Assembly: GCA_020851795.1 (NCBI GenBank)
Contig: JADZCA010000029.1
Span: 113,271 to 177,270, forward strand
Length of the DNA: 64,000 bases
Source of the DNA: Planctomycetota bacterium
GTDB lineage: Bacteria; Planctomycetota; PLA2; JAEUHO01
Reading direction: 5' to 3'
Part shown: positions 35,518-46,640 of the stretch, piece after piece
Layout of the letters: each line of letters begins with the position of its first letter
Position numbering within the stretch: the stretch's first letter is position 1
Position numbers and translations under genes: made by a program
Notes under the pieces: generated by a model
Told to the model about the DNA's origin: nothing
The model's input: the letters and a program-made list of their open reading frames with translations, nothing else
The model's database searches: none

Positions 35518-37140
35518 CTACCGAGACGGGCTCTGGGTCACGTGGAGGTGGCACTTGCACGGCATGCGGATGCCGACGCCCACGCTGCCCTCGTCGGGTC
35601 CGGCGACGCGGAGCGCGTCCACGCGCTGGCCGCTGCCGCCGCGGCCGGGGCCGGGCAGCGCACCACGCAGCGAGGTCAGGTCGGTGGCGGTGAACGTGTA
35701 GCTCGCGCCGGGAGAGATCGTCGCCCCGGCGTTCATGATCGAGCCCGCGACGGCCGGCGACGTGTGGACGAGGCCGAGCGAGTGGCCGACCTCGTGCGCG
35801 GCGACCGCCGCGACGGTGCGGCCGAAGCCCTCGGCGATCCGCTGCAGCTCGTCGTAGCGGCTGCCCGCGGGCTTGGCGAGGCCGTAGAGCAGCGCCTTGA
35901 GCGCCTCGATGTCGCCCGCGCCCACCGGCGTCACGCGCAGCGTGTTGTTCGAGTAGGCCGAGTTGAAGATCGGGGCCAGCTCGTCGACGAAGACGCCGAG
36001 CTCGCCGTCTCCCGTCGTGGTCGTGTTGTTCTCCTGGTAGCCGTTGTCGGGGTCGTCGAGGAACGCGGTGCCGACCACGCCGCCCGAGCCGCCGCCGGAG
36101 ACCGTGAGGACGTTGAACTGGTTCGTCGCCGGGTTCGCGACCGCGCCGTCGGCGGGCGAGAAGTGCGGCGCCGCCGGCTCGACGAACGGGAACGACGCGT
36201 CGAGGCCGTCGAGCTTGGGCGACCCGTCGCCGTTGTTGAGGAACAGGCCGTTGAGGTGGCGCAGCACCTGCTGGCGCACGTAGAGGTCGGCGAGGCCGTC
36301 CGCGTCGGTCCCGAGCACGCCGGTGCTGGTCGCGGCGCGCATGCCGATCGTGGCGAGCGCGGCGAGCCAGTCGGACGCGAACGGGTGCGTCGCGTCGAAC
36401 TTGCCGTCGAAGCGCAGGTGCCACACGTCGGTCGAGGCGAAGCTCGAGGTCATCTTGCCGACGGGGTTCGGGCGCACCTCGACCACGAGGTCCTTGGTGT
36501 CGCCGCCGGTGCCCGTCGCGCGGATGCGGTCGGTGCCCGGCGTCGGGCCCGCGCGCCACGTCGCGGTGCTCGTGGACGGGTTCGCGGCCGTGATCGACCC
36601 GCCGCTCTGGTTCTGCACGATCGTGAACGTCGTGCCGGGCCCGCCGACGGCCGAGACCGGGTAGGACTCGCCCGTCCACGCGTCGCCGACGTGCAGCTGG
36701 GCGATCGAGGCGTCGAACGCGCTGACGAGCAGCGAGTACGTCGCCGAGTCGCTCCCGCCGCCCGCGTCGGTGACCACGACGCCGAACGTGTACGAGCCGA
36801 GCTGCGTCGCCGTCCCGAAGATCGACCCGCCGGAGGCGAGCGAGAGGCCGGGAGGGAGCGTCGCGTTCGGCGCGAGTTGCCATGCGTACGGCGCCGAGCC
36901 GCCGTCGGCGGCCAGCGTCGTCGAGTAGGGGACGTTGAGCCCGGCCGACGGCAGCGCCGTCGTGCGGATCGACACCTGCGCGGGCGGCGTGTCGTCGCCG
37001 TTGCCGAGCGCGTCGTCGAGCGCCCCACCGGCGCCGCACCCGGGCGTCGCGAGGACCGCGAGCCCGAAGGCGAGCGAGGCGAGGAGTCGGAGGCCGGTCG
37101 CGCGGGGCGCGCGGTCGGCGGCAGAGCGAGCAGGACTCAT
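35518..37140 (-). CDS. Metzincin-type metalloprotease lipoprotein with Ig-like domains
   Basis: 540 residues. A lipoprotein signal (LLASLAFGLAVLATPGC) puts the protein on a membrane by lipidated Cys near residue 35. A putative Ig domain (PPGLSLASGGSIFGTATQLG) lies at about 60-140, with further beta-rich regions after it. The C-terminal metalloprotease has the zinc signature HEVGHSLGLVH (HExxHxxGxxH, about 447-457), with a Met-turn SIMNAG soon after. All ligands are intact. It probably cleaves extracellular protein; the substrate is unknown. C-terminal residues include a CKC pair. Confidence 0.88.
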   Translation of the reverse strand: MSPARSAADRAPRATGLRLLASLAFGLAVLATPGCGAGGALDDALGNGDDTPPAQVSIRTTALPSAGLNVPYSTTLAADGGSAPYAWQLAPNATLPPGLSLASGGSIFGTATQLGSYTFGVVVTDAGGGSDSATYSLLVSAFDASIAQLHVGDAWTGESYPVSAVGGPGTTFTIVQNQSGGSITAANPSTSTATWRAGPTPGTDRIRATGTGGDTKDLVVEVRPNPVGKMTSSFASTDVWHLRFDGKFDATHPFASDWLAALATIGMRAATSTGVLGTDADGLADLYVRQQVLRHLNGLFLNNGDGSPKLDGLDASFPFVEPAAPHFSPADGAVANPATNQFNVLTVSGGGSGGVVGTAFLDDPDNGYQENNTTTTGDGELGVFVDELAPIFNSAYSNNTLRVTPVGAGDIEALKALLYGLAKPAGSRYDELQRIAEGFGRTVAAVAAHEVGHSLGLVHTSPAVAGSIMNAGATISPGASYTFTATDLTSLRGALPGPGRGGSGQRVDALRVAGPDEGSVGVGIRMPCKCHLHVTQSPSR

Positions 37141-37494
37141 GGGGCGTCCGTTTCCGGACTTCCGAACCGCATCCCGACGGCCGGCTTGCGCCGACCGCCA
37201 TCTCGCGCCCCCTATCGGCCACCCCCGGGCCCGAACGTGAGTGCAACGCGGACGCCCGAAGGGAGTCGCAACCCTAGATCACGAAACGAGTTGCACGTGG
37301 ATGGGCGGAGTCGCGGGGGGTGCGGGGGTCGCCGAGGCCTCGCGGCGAGCCGCCGGCCGCACGCCGACGCCGGCGTCGGCCGCTTCTCCCCCGGGTGCCC
37401 CCCGGGGGCGCTCGTCATCGGCGGCGACCGCCGCGTGGCTGCGGCGACCGCCGGGCGACGCGTCCCGCTCGGTGGAGCCCGGGCCCCGTGCGCG
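37141..37494. other. Intergenic gap of 354 bases with two hairpins
   Basis: This gap separates the metalloprotease start from the purB 3' end, both on the minus strand. A perfect 18-base palindrome (GCCGACGCC and its complement, 37363-37380) and a C/G stem with a 7-base loop (37388-37408) lie on the purB side and could end its transcript. No coding frame or clear promoter was recognised. Confidence 0.5.
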
Positions 37495-38940
37495 TCAGAC
37501 GTCGATCGAGACGTCGGCGCCGAGGTCGGGGTAGCCGGCGAGCAGCGGGTCCACGTGCTCGGCGAGGAAGCGCTCGACCTGGCGCGGGGCGAGGCCCACG
37601 AAGCGGCGCGGGTCGGCCATCGCGTCCACCTCGCCGCGCACGGCGGCGAAGGCGGGGTCGCCCTTGAGCCGCTCGAGGAGGTCGTTGCGGTCGCCGCCGG
37701 CGAGCAGCGCCTCGCGCGCCGCGAGGCTGTGCACGCGGATGCGCTCGTGCAGCGCCTGGCGGTCGCCGCCCGCGCGCACGCCGCGCATCAGGATCTCCTC
37801 GGTCGCCATGAACGGCAGGTCCGCCATCAGCCGGCGCCGCACGACCGCCTCGTTGACGACGAGCCCGCGCGCGACGTTGGCCAGCAGCCGCAGCACCGCG
37901 TCGGCCGCGAGGAACGCCTCGGGCAGGAAGAGCCGCCGCGCGGCCGAGTCGTCGAGCGTGCGCTCGAGCCACTGCGACGCCGCGGTCGAGCCGGCCGCCG
38001 GGACCAGCGTCAGCAGGAAGCGCGACAGCGACGTCATGCGCTCGCTGCGCATCGGGTTGCGCTTGTAGGCCATGGCGCTCGACCCGATCTGCTCGGCCTC
38101 GAAGGGCTCGGAGAGCTCCGCCACGCCGGAGAGCAGGCGCACGTCGTTGGCGAAGCGTGTCGCCGAGATCGCGACGCCGCCGAGCACCGACATCACCTTC
38201 CAGTCGGCCCGGCGCGAGTACGTCTGCCCCGACACCGGCACCGGCGCCGGGAAGCCCGCACGGCGCGCGACGTCGAGGTCGAGCGCCTCGATGCGCTCGG
38301 CGTCGCCCTCGAACAGCGTCACGAACGACGCCTGCGTGCCCGTCGTCCCCTTGCTGCCGAGGAACGGCACCTCGTCGGCGGCGCGGCGCACGTCGCGCAG
38401 GTCGTCGGCGAGGTCGAGCAGCCACAGGCACGCGCGCTTGCCGACGGTGGTCGGCTGCGCGGGCTGGAAGTGCGTGTAGGCGAGGCAGGGGAGGTCCTTC
38501 CACCGCCGCGCGAACGCCGCCACCGCCGCCACCGCCTCCGCCAGCCCGCGCTCGACGAGGCGGAGCGCCTCCCGCACGAGGATCGCGTCGGCGTTGTCGG
38601 TCACGTAGCAGGACGTCGCGCCGAGGTGCAGGATCGGCTTCGCCGACGGCGCGACGTCGCCGTATGCGTGCACGTGCGCCATCACGTCGTGGCGGAAGCG
38701 CTTCTCGTAGCGCGCCGCGGCGTCGAAGTCGATGCTCCCGAGGTGGGCCCGCAGCTCGGCGAGCTGCGCGTCGGTGATCGGCAGCCCGAGGGCCTGCTCG
38801 GCCTCGGCGAGCCACACCCAGAGGCGGCGCCACGTCTCGACGCGGTGGCGCGCGGAGAAGAGGCGGCGCATCGCCGCGCCCGCGTAGCGCGTCGCGAGCG
38901 CGTTCTCGTACTCGTCGTGGTCGTCGGCAGGGCGGCTCAT
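37495..38940 (-). CDS. purB: Adenylosuccinate lyase
   Basis: 481 residues, fumarase/aspartase superfamily. It splits SAICAR and adenylosuccinate, releasing fumarate, in purine synthesis. Visible signatures: FRHDVMAHVHAYGD, ILHLGATSCYVTDNAD, THFQPAQPTTVGKR with the conserved His, and the flexible catalytic loop IGSSAMAYKRNPMRSE with its Ser. Length and all signatures agree with the eukaryote-like PurB subgroup. The start is ATG 38940. The gene is flanked by unrelated genes, so it is probably transcribed alone. Confidence 0.96.
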   Translation of the reverse strand: MSRPADDHDEYENALATRYAGAAMRRLFSARHRVETWRRLWVWLAEAEQALGLPITDAQLAELRAHLGSIDFDAAARYEKRFRHDVMAHVHAYGDVAPSAKPILHLGATSCYVTDNADAILVREALRLVERGLAEAVAAVAAFARRWKDLPCLAYTHFQPAQPTTVGKRACLWLLDLADDLRDVRRAADEVPFLGSKGTTGTQASFVTLFEGDAERIEALDLDVARRAGFPAPVPVSGQTYSRRADWKVMSVLGGVAISATRFANDVRLLSGVAELSEPFEAEQIGSSAMAYKRNPMRSERMTSLSRFLLTLVPAAGSTAASQWLERTLDDSAARRLFLPEAFLAADAVLRLLANVARGLVVNEAVVRRRLMADLPFMATEEILMRGVRAGGDRQALHERIRVHSLAAREALLAGGDRNDLLERLKGDPAFAAVRGEVDAMADPRRFVGLAPRQVERFLAEHVDPLLAGYPDLGADVSIDV

Positions 38941-39094
38941 GACGTCCAAGGATAGGCGGGGCCCGGCTCCTGCGCGCGCCCTGCCACCGCCCGCCGCGTC
39001 CGGCGGATGCGACCGTCGCGGCGGCGACGGCGCCCGCCCCGGGGGCGGCGTCGGCGCGACCCGGGAGCCCGCGTTCGCCGCGCGTCCCCGCGCG

Positions 39095-39151
39095 CCCGCC
39101 GAACGCACGATAGACGCGGCCCCGACCTCGTCGGCTTCTGAATTCGGCGGG
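39095..39151 (+). repeat. 57-bp internally deleted copy of the dispersed element
   Basis: Both ends of the element are kept (CCCGCCGAACGCACGA on the left, TCTGAATTCGGCGGG on the right), but almost all of the interior is gone. The ends can pair directly, leaving the CCGAC-CTC-GTCGG mini-hairpin inside. It lies four bases from the TAG stop (CTA at 39155) of the acetyltransferase gene. Confidence 0.8.
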
Positions 39152-39154
39152 GCC

Positions 39155-39940
39155 CTACGCGAACTCGAGGTCCTCGATCGTCCCCGCCGCGACGAAGCCG
39201 GCCCCGCGCGCCGTGCGCTCGGCCACCTCCTCGGCGGGCACGGCGACCACGCAGCCGCGCGCGTACTCGCTGCGCGCGACGGCGGCCGCGGACTCGAGCA
39301 GCGCGCGACCGAGGCCACGACCGCGCAGGTCGGGGTCGATGCACACGTCGGCCACCTGCACGCGGCGCGCGGCGATCGCTTCGACGCGGAACATGCCCGC
39401 GGTCTCGTTCTCGCGCACGAGCTCGAACACGTGCCCCTGGTTGACCGGGCCGAGCAGGTCGCCGGCCGTCATCGACATCCATTCGCCGCCCGCGCGGGCG
39501 CGGAAGCGCTCGAGCGCGTCCACCGCGGTCACCGCCGCCCGCCGCACCGACGGGTAGCGCCGCCGCGGCTCGCCGTCGTAGACGAACACCGACCGCCGCA
39601 CACCGGGCCCGCGTCGCAGCAGGAGCTCGGGCACCTGCGCCACGAGCGCCTCGAGCGTCTCGGGCGCGCCGAGCGCGCGGCGCACGCGCGACGGCTCGCC
39701 GAAGAGCGGCGGCGGCGCGTCGGGCATCGCGGCGACCGCGAGCACGCCCGTCTCCTCCTGCATCGCGACGAGGCTCGAGACCTCGCCGCTGCGCGCCGCC
39801 TGGATCGTGACGGTCCACGCGCGGCGCGCGCCGGGCGGCAGCTCGGACCACTCGAGCAGCGTGGCCGCGAGCCACGTGAGCCCGGGCGCGTGCTCCTCGA
39901 GGAACCGCGCCCACCGCTCGGCGCTGGACTGCGGGCTCAT
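39155..39940 (-). CDS. GNAT-family N-acetyltransferase with N-terminal extra domain
   Basis: 261 residues from ATG 39940; a GTG at 39982 is possible. The C-terminal half is a GNAT fold: strand 4 and the pyrophosphate loop are VQVADVCIDPDLRGRGLGRA (R/QxxGxG/A), followed by AARRVQ- and ARGAGF-type elements. The N-terminal about 110 residues form a separate helical/beta part similar to double GNAT proteins. It would move an acetyl group from acetyl-CoA to an unknown amine. TAG ends the gene beside a repeat copy. Confidence 0.85.
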   Translation of the reverse strand: MSPQSSAERWARFLEEHAPGLTWLAATLLEWSELPPGARRAWTVTIQAARSGEVSSLVAMQEETGVLAVAAMPDAPPPLFGEPSRVRRALGAPETLEALVAQVPELLLRRGPGVRRSVFVYDGEPRRRYPSVRRAAVTAVDALERFRARAGGEWMSMTAGDLLGPVNQGHVFELVRENETAGMFRVEAIAARRVQVADVCIDPDLRGRGLGRALLESAAAVARSEYARGCVVAVPAEEVAERTARGAGFVAAGTIEDLEFA

Positions 39941-40102
39941 CGCGGTCGAGTTCCCGGTGGAGGGGTGGACGATCGGAGGCACGGGATGGCTCGGCCCCCG
40001 GATAGAGGCTAGCCCGCCGGGCCGGGATACGGCCAGAGGCGTGCCGACGGTCGGCCGCGGCGCGCGCGGCGCGCGTCGGGTGCCGGCGCCGTCCCGCCGA
40101 CG

Positions 40103-40990
40103 TCAGGCGCCCGGGGGGGCGTCCTCGCCCGCCAGCACGGCGAGCAGCTCGTCGGCGGTGCGGCGATCGATCTTGCCCTTGCGCAGTGCCACTTCGACCG
40201 TCTTGCGGGCGAGCGCGGCGTAGAGGCGCGAGAGGTCGCCCGGCTCGCGGTGCATCGCCGCGAGGTGCGACCGCACGGTGCCGACGTCGCCCCGGGCGAT
40301 CGGCCCCGTGAGCGCGTCGGGCAGGCCCAGCGCCTCGAGGTTGCGCACCGTGCCCCGGATCAGCGGCAGCAGGGCGTCGAGGGCGGCGTCGGCGGGCACT
40401 CCGGCCCGCTGCATCAGCGTGGTGGCGAAGTCCGCCAGCGTGACGAGGTAGTTCGACGCGACGCACGCGGCTGCGTGGTAGAGCGCCTTGCCCGCGGCCG
40501 TGAGGGGGACCGGCCGGCCCTCCATCGACAGCACGAACGACCGGAGGACGTCGAGGGCGTCGGGGTCGCCCTCGAGGAAGAAGAACGAGCCGGCGAGCGA
40601 CGCGATCGCGGTCTCGACGTCGGCGAAGGTCTGCAGGGGGTGCATCGACCCGACCCACCCGCCCGCCGCGTGGACACCCGCGAGGACGCCCGCCGGCAGC
40701 GCCCCCGACAGGTGCGCCACGACCGCTCCTCGCCGCAGCGCCCCGCCGGCCGCGACCTGGATCGCCACGGAGGGGATCGCGCGGTCGGGCACCGACAGCA
40801 GCACGAGGTCGGCCCCCAAGGCCGACAGGCCGGCGTCGCCGACGACGGTCACGCCCCCGATGGTCTTGGCGGCCTCACGGGCCGACTTGAGCGTGCGGCT
40901 CGCCACCGCCACGACCTCGTGCCCCGCCCGCTTGGCGAGGACGCCGAGGGAGGTGCCGAGGATGCCTGCACCGACGATCGCGATCTTCAC
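40103..40990 (-). CDS. Rossmann-fold/DUF2520 oxidoreductase-like protein
   Basis: 295 residues. The N-terminal NAD(P)-binding Rossmann domain starts with IAIVGAGILGTSLGVLAKRA. The C-terminal helical domain (about 165-290, ALYHAAACVASNYLVTLADF) is DUF2520. The family resembles ketopantoate reductase and pyrroline carboxylate reductase, but its substrate is not established. GTG 40990 is chosen because it begins the first strand correctly. Encoded downstream of thiD in the same direction with about 190 bases between, so linkage is uncertain. Confidence 0.88.
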   Translation of the reverse strand: MKIAIVGAGILGTSLGVLAKRAGHEVVAVASRTLKSAREAAKTIGGVTVVGDAGLSALGADLVLLSVPDRAIPSVAIQVAAGGALRRGAVVAHLSGALPAGVLAGVHAAGGWVGSMHPLQTFADVETAIASLAGSFFFLEGDPDALDVLRSFVLSMEGRPVPLTAAGKALYHAAACVASNYLVTLADFATTLMQRAGVPADAALDALLPLIRGTVRNLEALGLPDALTGPIARGDVGTVRSHLAAMHREPGDLSRLYAALARKTVEVALRKGKIDRRTADELLAVLAGEDAPPGA

Positions 40991-41166
40991 GGAGGGCCCG
41001 CCGCCCGGCCACCGCGCCGGTCGGGGGAGGGTACCGACGCGTCGGGGGCGCCGAAAGCACCCACCGCCGGGACCGTGCGCGGGCGCGGGGCCCGTGGCCC
41101 CCATGGGTGGGGGGTGGCCGGGTCCCTCGACCGCCCGAGACGCGAGCCCCTGCGATCGCCGACGAG

Positions 41167-41184
41167 CCCGCCGAATGCACGAGC
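41167..41184 (+). repeat. Terminal fragment of the dispersed element
   Basis: CCCGCCGAATGCACGAGC, a single end of the element that runs into the TAG stop of thiD (CTA at 41185). The remainder of the element is absent. Confidence 0.6.
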
Positions 41185-42015
41185 CTATGCGGGCCCCACG
41201 GTGGGGCGTCCGGTGTCGGCATCGACCGGCACGTCGTGGCGGACGGGGCCGCGCCCGATCCCGAGCGGGCGCGCCGCGGCCAGCGCCCGGTGGAGGTAGG
41301 CCTTCGCGCCCGCGGCGGCGGTGGCGACGTCCTCCCCGCGGCCGAGGCGCGCGGCCAGCGACGTGGCGAGCGCGCAGCCCGAGCCGTGGCCGTCGCGGAC
41401 CGCGAGGCGCGGCAGCGACAGCGCGAGGACGCGGTCGGCCGTGGCGAGCCAGTCGGTGGCGAGGGGGCCGACGCCGTGCCCGCCCTTGAGCAGCACCGCG
41501 CCGCACCGCCACGTGGCCCGCAGGCGCGCGGCGGCCTCCGCCTCGCCTCCGGGCGCGACGGGGCCGCCGAGGACGACGGCGGCCTCGTCGAGGTTGGGGG
41601 TCACGACCGCCGCGCGGGGGAAGAGGTGCGCCGCCAGCGCCGCGGGGAGCCCGGGCCGCGCGAGCGCGCCCCCGGCCGACGCGCCGAGCACGGGGTCCAC
41701 GACGAGGGGGGCGGTCACGCTCCCGAGCGCCTGCGCCACCGCCGCCGCGGTCTCGGGGGCGAGCAGCATCCCCGTCTTGACGGCGCGCGGGGCGACCTGG
41801 GCGAGCACCGCCTCGACCTGCGCGACGACGAGGTCGGCGCCGACGTCGGCGACCGCGTGGACGCCGCGGTGGTTCTGCGCCGTCAGCGCCGCGACGACCG
41901 CGGTCGGGTGGACGCCGTGGGCCGCCAGCGTGCGCAGGTCGCCCTGGATCCCCGCTCCGCCCGTCGGGTCGGAGCCGCCGACCACGAGCACGGTGAAGGG
42001 GACGTCGTGCGCCAC
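41185..42015 (-). CDS. thiD: Hydroxymethylpyrimidine/phosphomethylpyrimidine kinase (ThiD-like)
   Basis: 276 residues, ribokinase superfamily. It phosphorylates HMP and HMP-P for thiamine synthesis. Motifs: VVGGSDPTGGAGIQGDL at the N-terminus, AVKTGML, VVDPVLGASAG, and the anion hole/catalytic base in GHGSGCALATSLA, where family members usually have GTGC. The start is GTG 42015. No other thiamine gene is in the window. A pyridoxal-kinase activity is an alternative for this family but less likely given the motif set. Confidence 0.88.
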   Translation of the reverse strand: MAHDVPFTVLVVGGSDPTGGAGIQGDLRTLAAHGVHPTAVVAALTAQNHRGVHAVADVGADLVVAQVEAVLAQVAPRAVKTGMLLAPETAAAVAQALGSVTAPLVVDPVLGASAGGALARPGLPAALAAHLFPRAAVVTPNLDEAAVVLGGPVAPGGEAEAAARLRATWRCGAVLLKGGHGVGPLATDWLATADRVLALSLPRLAVRDGHGSGCALATSLAARLGRGEDVATAAAGAKAYLHRALAAARPLGIGRGPVRHDVPVDADTGRPTVGPA

Positions 42016-42109
42016 CGATCTACCGTACCAGCCGGAGGCTCCGCCGGACGGGCGCGTCGTACGCCACGTCGCCGAGCGCGGACGCGGTCCGGTGCGACCG
42101 GAGCCCTCC

Positions 42110-43009
42110 ATGCGCGTGACGTCCCTCCTCGCGGCGTCCCTCGTCCTCCTGTGCACCGCCGGGTGCCGCTCGTCCTGGAAGCGGGACGGGTCCTTCGAGC
42201 CGCGGCTCGAAGCGCCCGCGATCGGGCGCGCGTGCACGTCCGTCGAGTGCGGGACGGCCCCGACCGTGGGTCGGGTGATGCCGGGCGACACGCTCGTCGG
42301 CGAGCTCAAGCCCGAGCAGGGCTGCCAGTGCTTCTTCTTCGAGGGCGTCGAGTACACGCTCCTCGACTTCGACTTCACGGCCGAGGGCTGCGGCGAGGCG
42401 CCGTCCCTGTCGGTCGAGGACCCCGAGGGGGTGCCCGTCGAGCTCGAGGCCACGACCAAGGGCGGCTCGACGACCGCCCGCGGCCTCGTGCTCCGCAGGA
42501 CCGGCACGTACAAGGGGACGATCTGCAAGGCGGCCGGCGAGAGCGAGGTGCTCTACCGCTTCGCCTACACCCTGCGGCTCGCGGGCCAGGACGACCAGCG
42601 CTTCTTCCTGACGCCGGCGTCGAAGGAGGCCGTCTCCTTCGTCGCCACGCGCGGCGCCAACTGCATGCTGACCCTGCGGCCCGAGCACGCCTGCGGCTGC
42701 GTGCCGAAGGTCGTGACGGTCAAGGGCCCGGACGGCACCCGCGCGCTGGCGGTCGAGAACCAGATCGAGGGGGCGCCGCCGGCGCGGGTCACGCTCGAGC
42801 GCGACAACGTCCGCACGCTGCGCTTCTTCGCCGCCAAGCCCGGCCGCTACACGGTCACGGTCGCGTCCGAGGACGGCACCGAGGGCGACTGCCTCGCCCA
42901 CGTGAACGTGGTCCCCGCGGTCTCGCCGGGCCGCCGGCTCTTCCACGACAACCACGACTGCCCCGAGGGCGGCGGCTGCCCGCCGTCGTCGGTCGCCTCG
43001 CTGCGCTGA
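42110..43009 (+). CDS. Cysteine-rich secreted lipoprotein, unknown
   Basis: 299 residues from ATG 42110. The lipoprotein signal is MRVTSLLAASLVLLCTAGC, with lipidation at Cys19. The mature protein contains two similar beta-rich halves, each starting with a QGCQCFFFEGV- or HACGCVPKV-type cluster and holding several more Cys, so disulfides are likely. Phrases such as GTYKGTICKAAGESEVLYRF and GRYTVTVASEDGTEGDC recall pre-peptidase or beta-sandwich adhesion domains. No enzymatic motif is visible. It stands alone, divergent from thiD. Confidence 0.82.
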   Translation: MRVTSLLAASLVLLCTAGCRSSWKRDGSFEPRLEAPAIGRACTSVECGTAPTVGRVMPGDTLVGELKPEQGCQCFFFEGVEYTLLDFDFTAEGCGEAPSLSVEDPEGVPVELEATTKGGSTTARGLVLRRTGTYKGTICKAAGESEVLYRFAYTLRLAGQDDQRFFLTPASKEAVSFVATRGANCMLTLRPEHACGCVPKVVTVKGPDGTRALAVENQIEGAPPARVTLERDNVRTLRFFAAKPGRYTVTVASEDGTEGDCLAHVNVVPAVSPGRRLFHDNHDCPEGGGCPPSSVASLR

Positions 43010-43039
43010 GCGCGGGGCCGCGACCCCGCGGCGACGGCG

Positions 43040-44557
<1,518 letters not shown>

Positions 44558-44708
44558 GGCGGCTCTTCCGACGGGACGGACGGGGACGGACGGGGCGGTG
44601 CGGCCGCCCTCGCCCCGCCGGGCGCGGGGCGGGCGACAGCGTACGCGTAGGCGTCGCGCGCGGGACGGCGGGCGCGAGCGCCCGCGCGGGGGCGCGGCGC
44701 AGGGTGCG

Positions 44709-46640
44709 CTACGGCGCCTTCGGGGTCTCCGGCGCCGGCGGCGCGTCGGGGGCCTTGGGGGTGTCGGCCGGCGGCGGCTCCGGCGCCTTGGGCGCGTCGG
44801 GCGGCTTCGGCGCCTCGGGCGCGGCGGGCGCGGGCGGCGCCTCGGGGGCCTTCGGAGCCTGCGGGGGCGTCGGGACCTCGGGCGGCTTGGGGGCCACGGG
44901 CGGCGTCGGCGCGCGGGGCGGCGTCGGCTTCGTCGGCGGCGCGGGCAGCTCGAGCCTCGGCTTGCCGGCCTTGACGTCGGCGTAGGCGGAGAGCGCCGCG
45001 TCGAGGGCCGCGACGAACTCCTCGGGGCGCAGCCAGCCCGCGATGCGGTCCACGACGACGGGCTCCTTCTGCCCCTCGCGCTGGAAGCGGAAGTGCACGG
45101 GCTCGCCGTCGTCGCCGAACAGCGCGACGGCCGGGATGCCGCCGCCGTGCAGGCTGCCGGTGCGGAACGACTGCTTCGGGTCGAGCTCGACGTTGAGCTT
45201 GACCGCGGTGAACTTCGCGAGGCGCCCGACCACCTCGGCGTCGGGGTAGGTGTGGAAGTCGAGGCGCTTGCACCACACGCACCAGTCGGCCTCGAAGTCC
45301 ACGAGGAGCGGCTTGCCCTCGGCCGCGGCGACGGCCTTGGCCTCGTCGAGCGTGAGCGCGAAGTGGAACGGGGCCGGCTCCTTGGCGAGCGCGCGCTTCG
45401 TGTCGAGCTTGCGCAGCTCGCCGAACGCCTTGTCGGCCGCGAAGATCGGGAACCACTTCTCGGCGTTGACGCGCTCCGAGCGCCGGCGCAGCGTCGTCTC
45501 GACCGCCGCGGGCTCGACCGCGCGGTCGAGCACCGCCGTGCCGTCCGCGCCGACCGCGGTGACGCGCCACGTCACGGCGCGCTCGAGGAGCATCGGGGCG
45601 TCGCCCTCGGCCATGTTGTTCGGGTTGGGGCGCTCGAGCGAGCCCGCGGGCCCGAACCACCAGCGGTCGGCCGCGCCGTCGTAGCCGCCGTCGAGGTCGG
45701 CGTCGAGCAGCATGAGCTGCCACTTCGCCCCGTCCACGTCGGCCGTGCCGAGGCGAGGGCCCTCGCCGACCAGCGCGACGTGCGCGTTGGGCTGGGACTC
45801 GACGACGTTGAGCGTGACGCGCTCGCCCGCCACGGTGACCGGCTGCTGGTTCGCCCAGCGCATGCCGATGACGCGCATGCCGCGGCGCACCGGCGACGCG
45901 GCCAGCGGCAGCGTCACCGGCGAGGAGAGGTCGGGCTTGTCGCTGACGATCCCGGCGAAGGCGGGCCCGTCGCCGCGCGCGAACGCGAAGTGGAACGTCT
46001 TGCCGAGCAGCGTCGCCGAGCCGTAGAGCAGCTTGCCCGGGAGCGACGGCGGCGTCGTCACCGCCTCGGGCTTCTGCTCGCTCAACGCGAGCACCGTGGA
46101 CGCCGACGGGCCGACGCCGCGGTTCTCCGTCGAGAGGATCACGTTGGCGACGAGGCTCGCCGTGCGCAGGCTCGCGGTCGCGCGGACCTTGGTCGCGTCG
46201 AGGCGCACGCCCTCGAACTTCCCCTCGGTGCCGACGTCCACCTTGCCCTGCTTGCTCGTCTGGGGCGCGCAGCGCGAGCACTCGCTCGCCGGGTCGAGCT
46301 TGCCGTCGCCGTTCGCGTCGAGCAGCAGCGCGAGCTTGCCCTCGGCGTCGTAGGCCACGACGACCGGCGTCTTGCGGCCCGCGCGCACGAGCGTGCCGCA
46401 CATCGGCGACGTGAAGCCCTCCGGCGCGGCGCAGGTCTCCTCCCCGAGCTCGACCACGAGCGGGGCGGCGACCGGGCGAGGCTCGGGCGGCTTGGCGGGC
46501 GTCGCGCCCGGTGCGGGCGGCGGGAGGACCTCGGTGCGGACCGTGACGCGCAGCGGCGGCGGGGGCGTCGGCTCGCCGGCGCGGACGACCGGCGCGAGCG
46601 CAAGGAGCGCGAAGGCGACGAACAGGGGGCGGGCGTGCAT
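44709..46640 (-). CDS. Secreted thioredoxin-like protein with a Pro/Lys-rich C-terminal tail
   Basis: 643 residues; GGGGAGGAC precedes ATG 46640. A signal peptide (LFVAFALLALAPVVRA, cleavage near residue 21) leads into a beta-rich region of about 400 residues with calcium-loop-like DANGDGKLD and DADLDGGYDGAAD. A thioredoxin-fold domain (about 460-560) has the redox pair in EADWCVWCKRLD, closest to DsbD C-terminal domains. The last about 80 residues are low-complexity PxxP/KAPE repeats, likely extended and wall- or surface-associated. It probably reduces or isomerises disulfides outside the cytoplasm; partners are unknown. Confidence 0.85.
   Translation of the reverse strand: MHARPLFVAFALLALAPVVRAGEPTPPPPLRVTVRTEVLPPPAPGATPAKPPEPRPVAAPLVVELGEETCAAPEGFTSPMCGTLVRAGRKTPVVVAYDAEGKLALLLDANGDGKLDPASECSRCAPQTSKQGKVDVGTEGKFEGVRLDATKVRATASLRTASLVANVILSTENRGVGPSASTVLALSEQKPEAVTTPPSLPGKLLYGSATLLGKTFHFAFARGDGPAFAGIVSDKPDLSSPVTLPLAASPVRRGMRVIGMRWANQQPVTVAGERVTLNVVESQPNAHVALVGEGPRLGTADVDGAKWQLMLLDADLDGGYDGAADRWWFGPAGSLERPNPNNMAEGDAPMLLERAVTWRVTAVGADGTAVLDRAVEPAAVETTLRRRSERVNAEKWFPIFAADKAFGELRKLDTKRALAKEPAPFHFALTLDEAKAVAAAEGKPLLVDFEADWCVWCKRLDFHTYPDAEVVGRLAKFTAVKLNVELDPKQSFRTGSLHGGGIPAVALFGDDGEPVHFRFQREGQKEPVVVDRIAGWLRPEEFVAALDAALSAYADVKAGKPRLELPAPPTKPTPPRAPTPPVAPKPPEVPTPPQAPKAPEAPPAPAAPEAPKPPDAPKAPEPPPADTPKAPDAPPAPETPKAP

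Noticed and set aside
35550..35568. TGGCACTTGCACGGCAT, another -24/-12 look-alike
   Set aside because: GG and GC spacing is right, but the -12 context is wrong. It lies inside the metalloprotease coding sequence and points away from any start.
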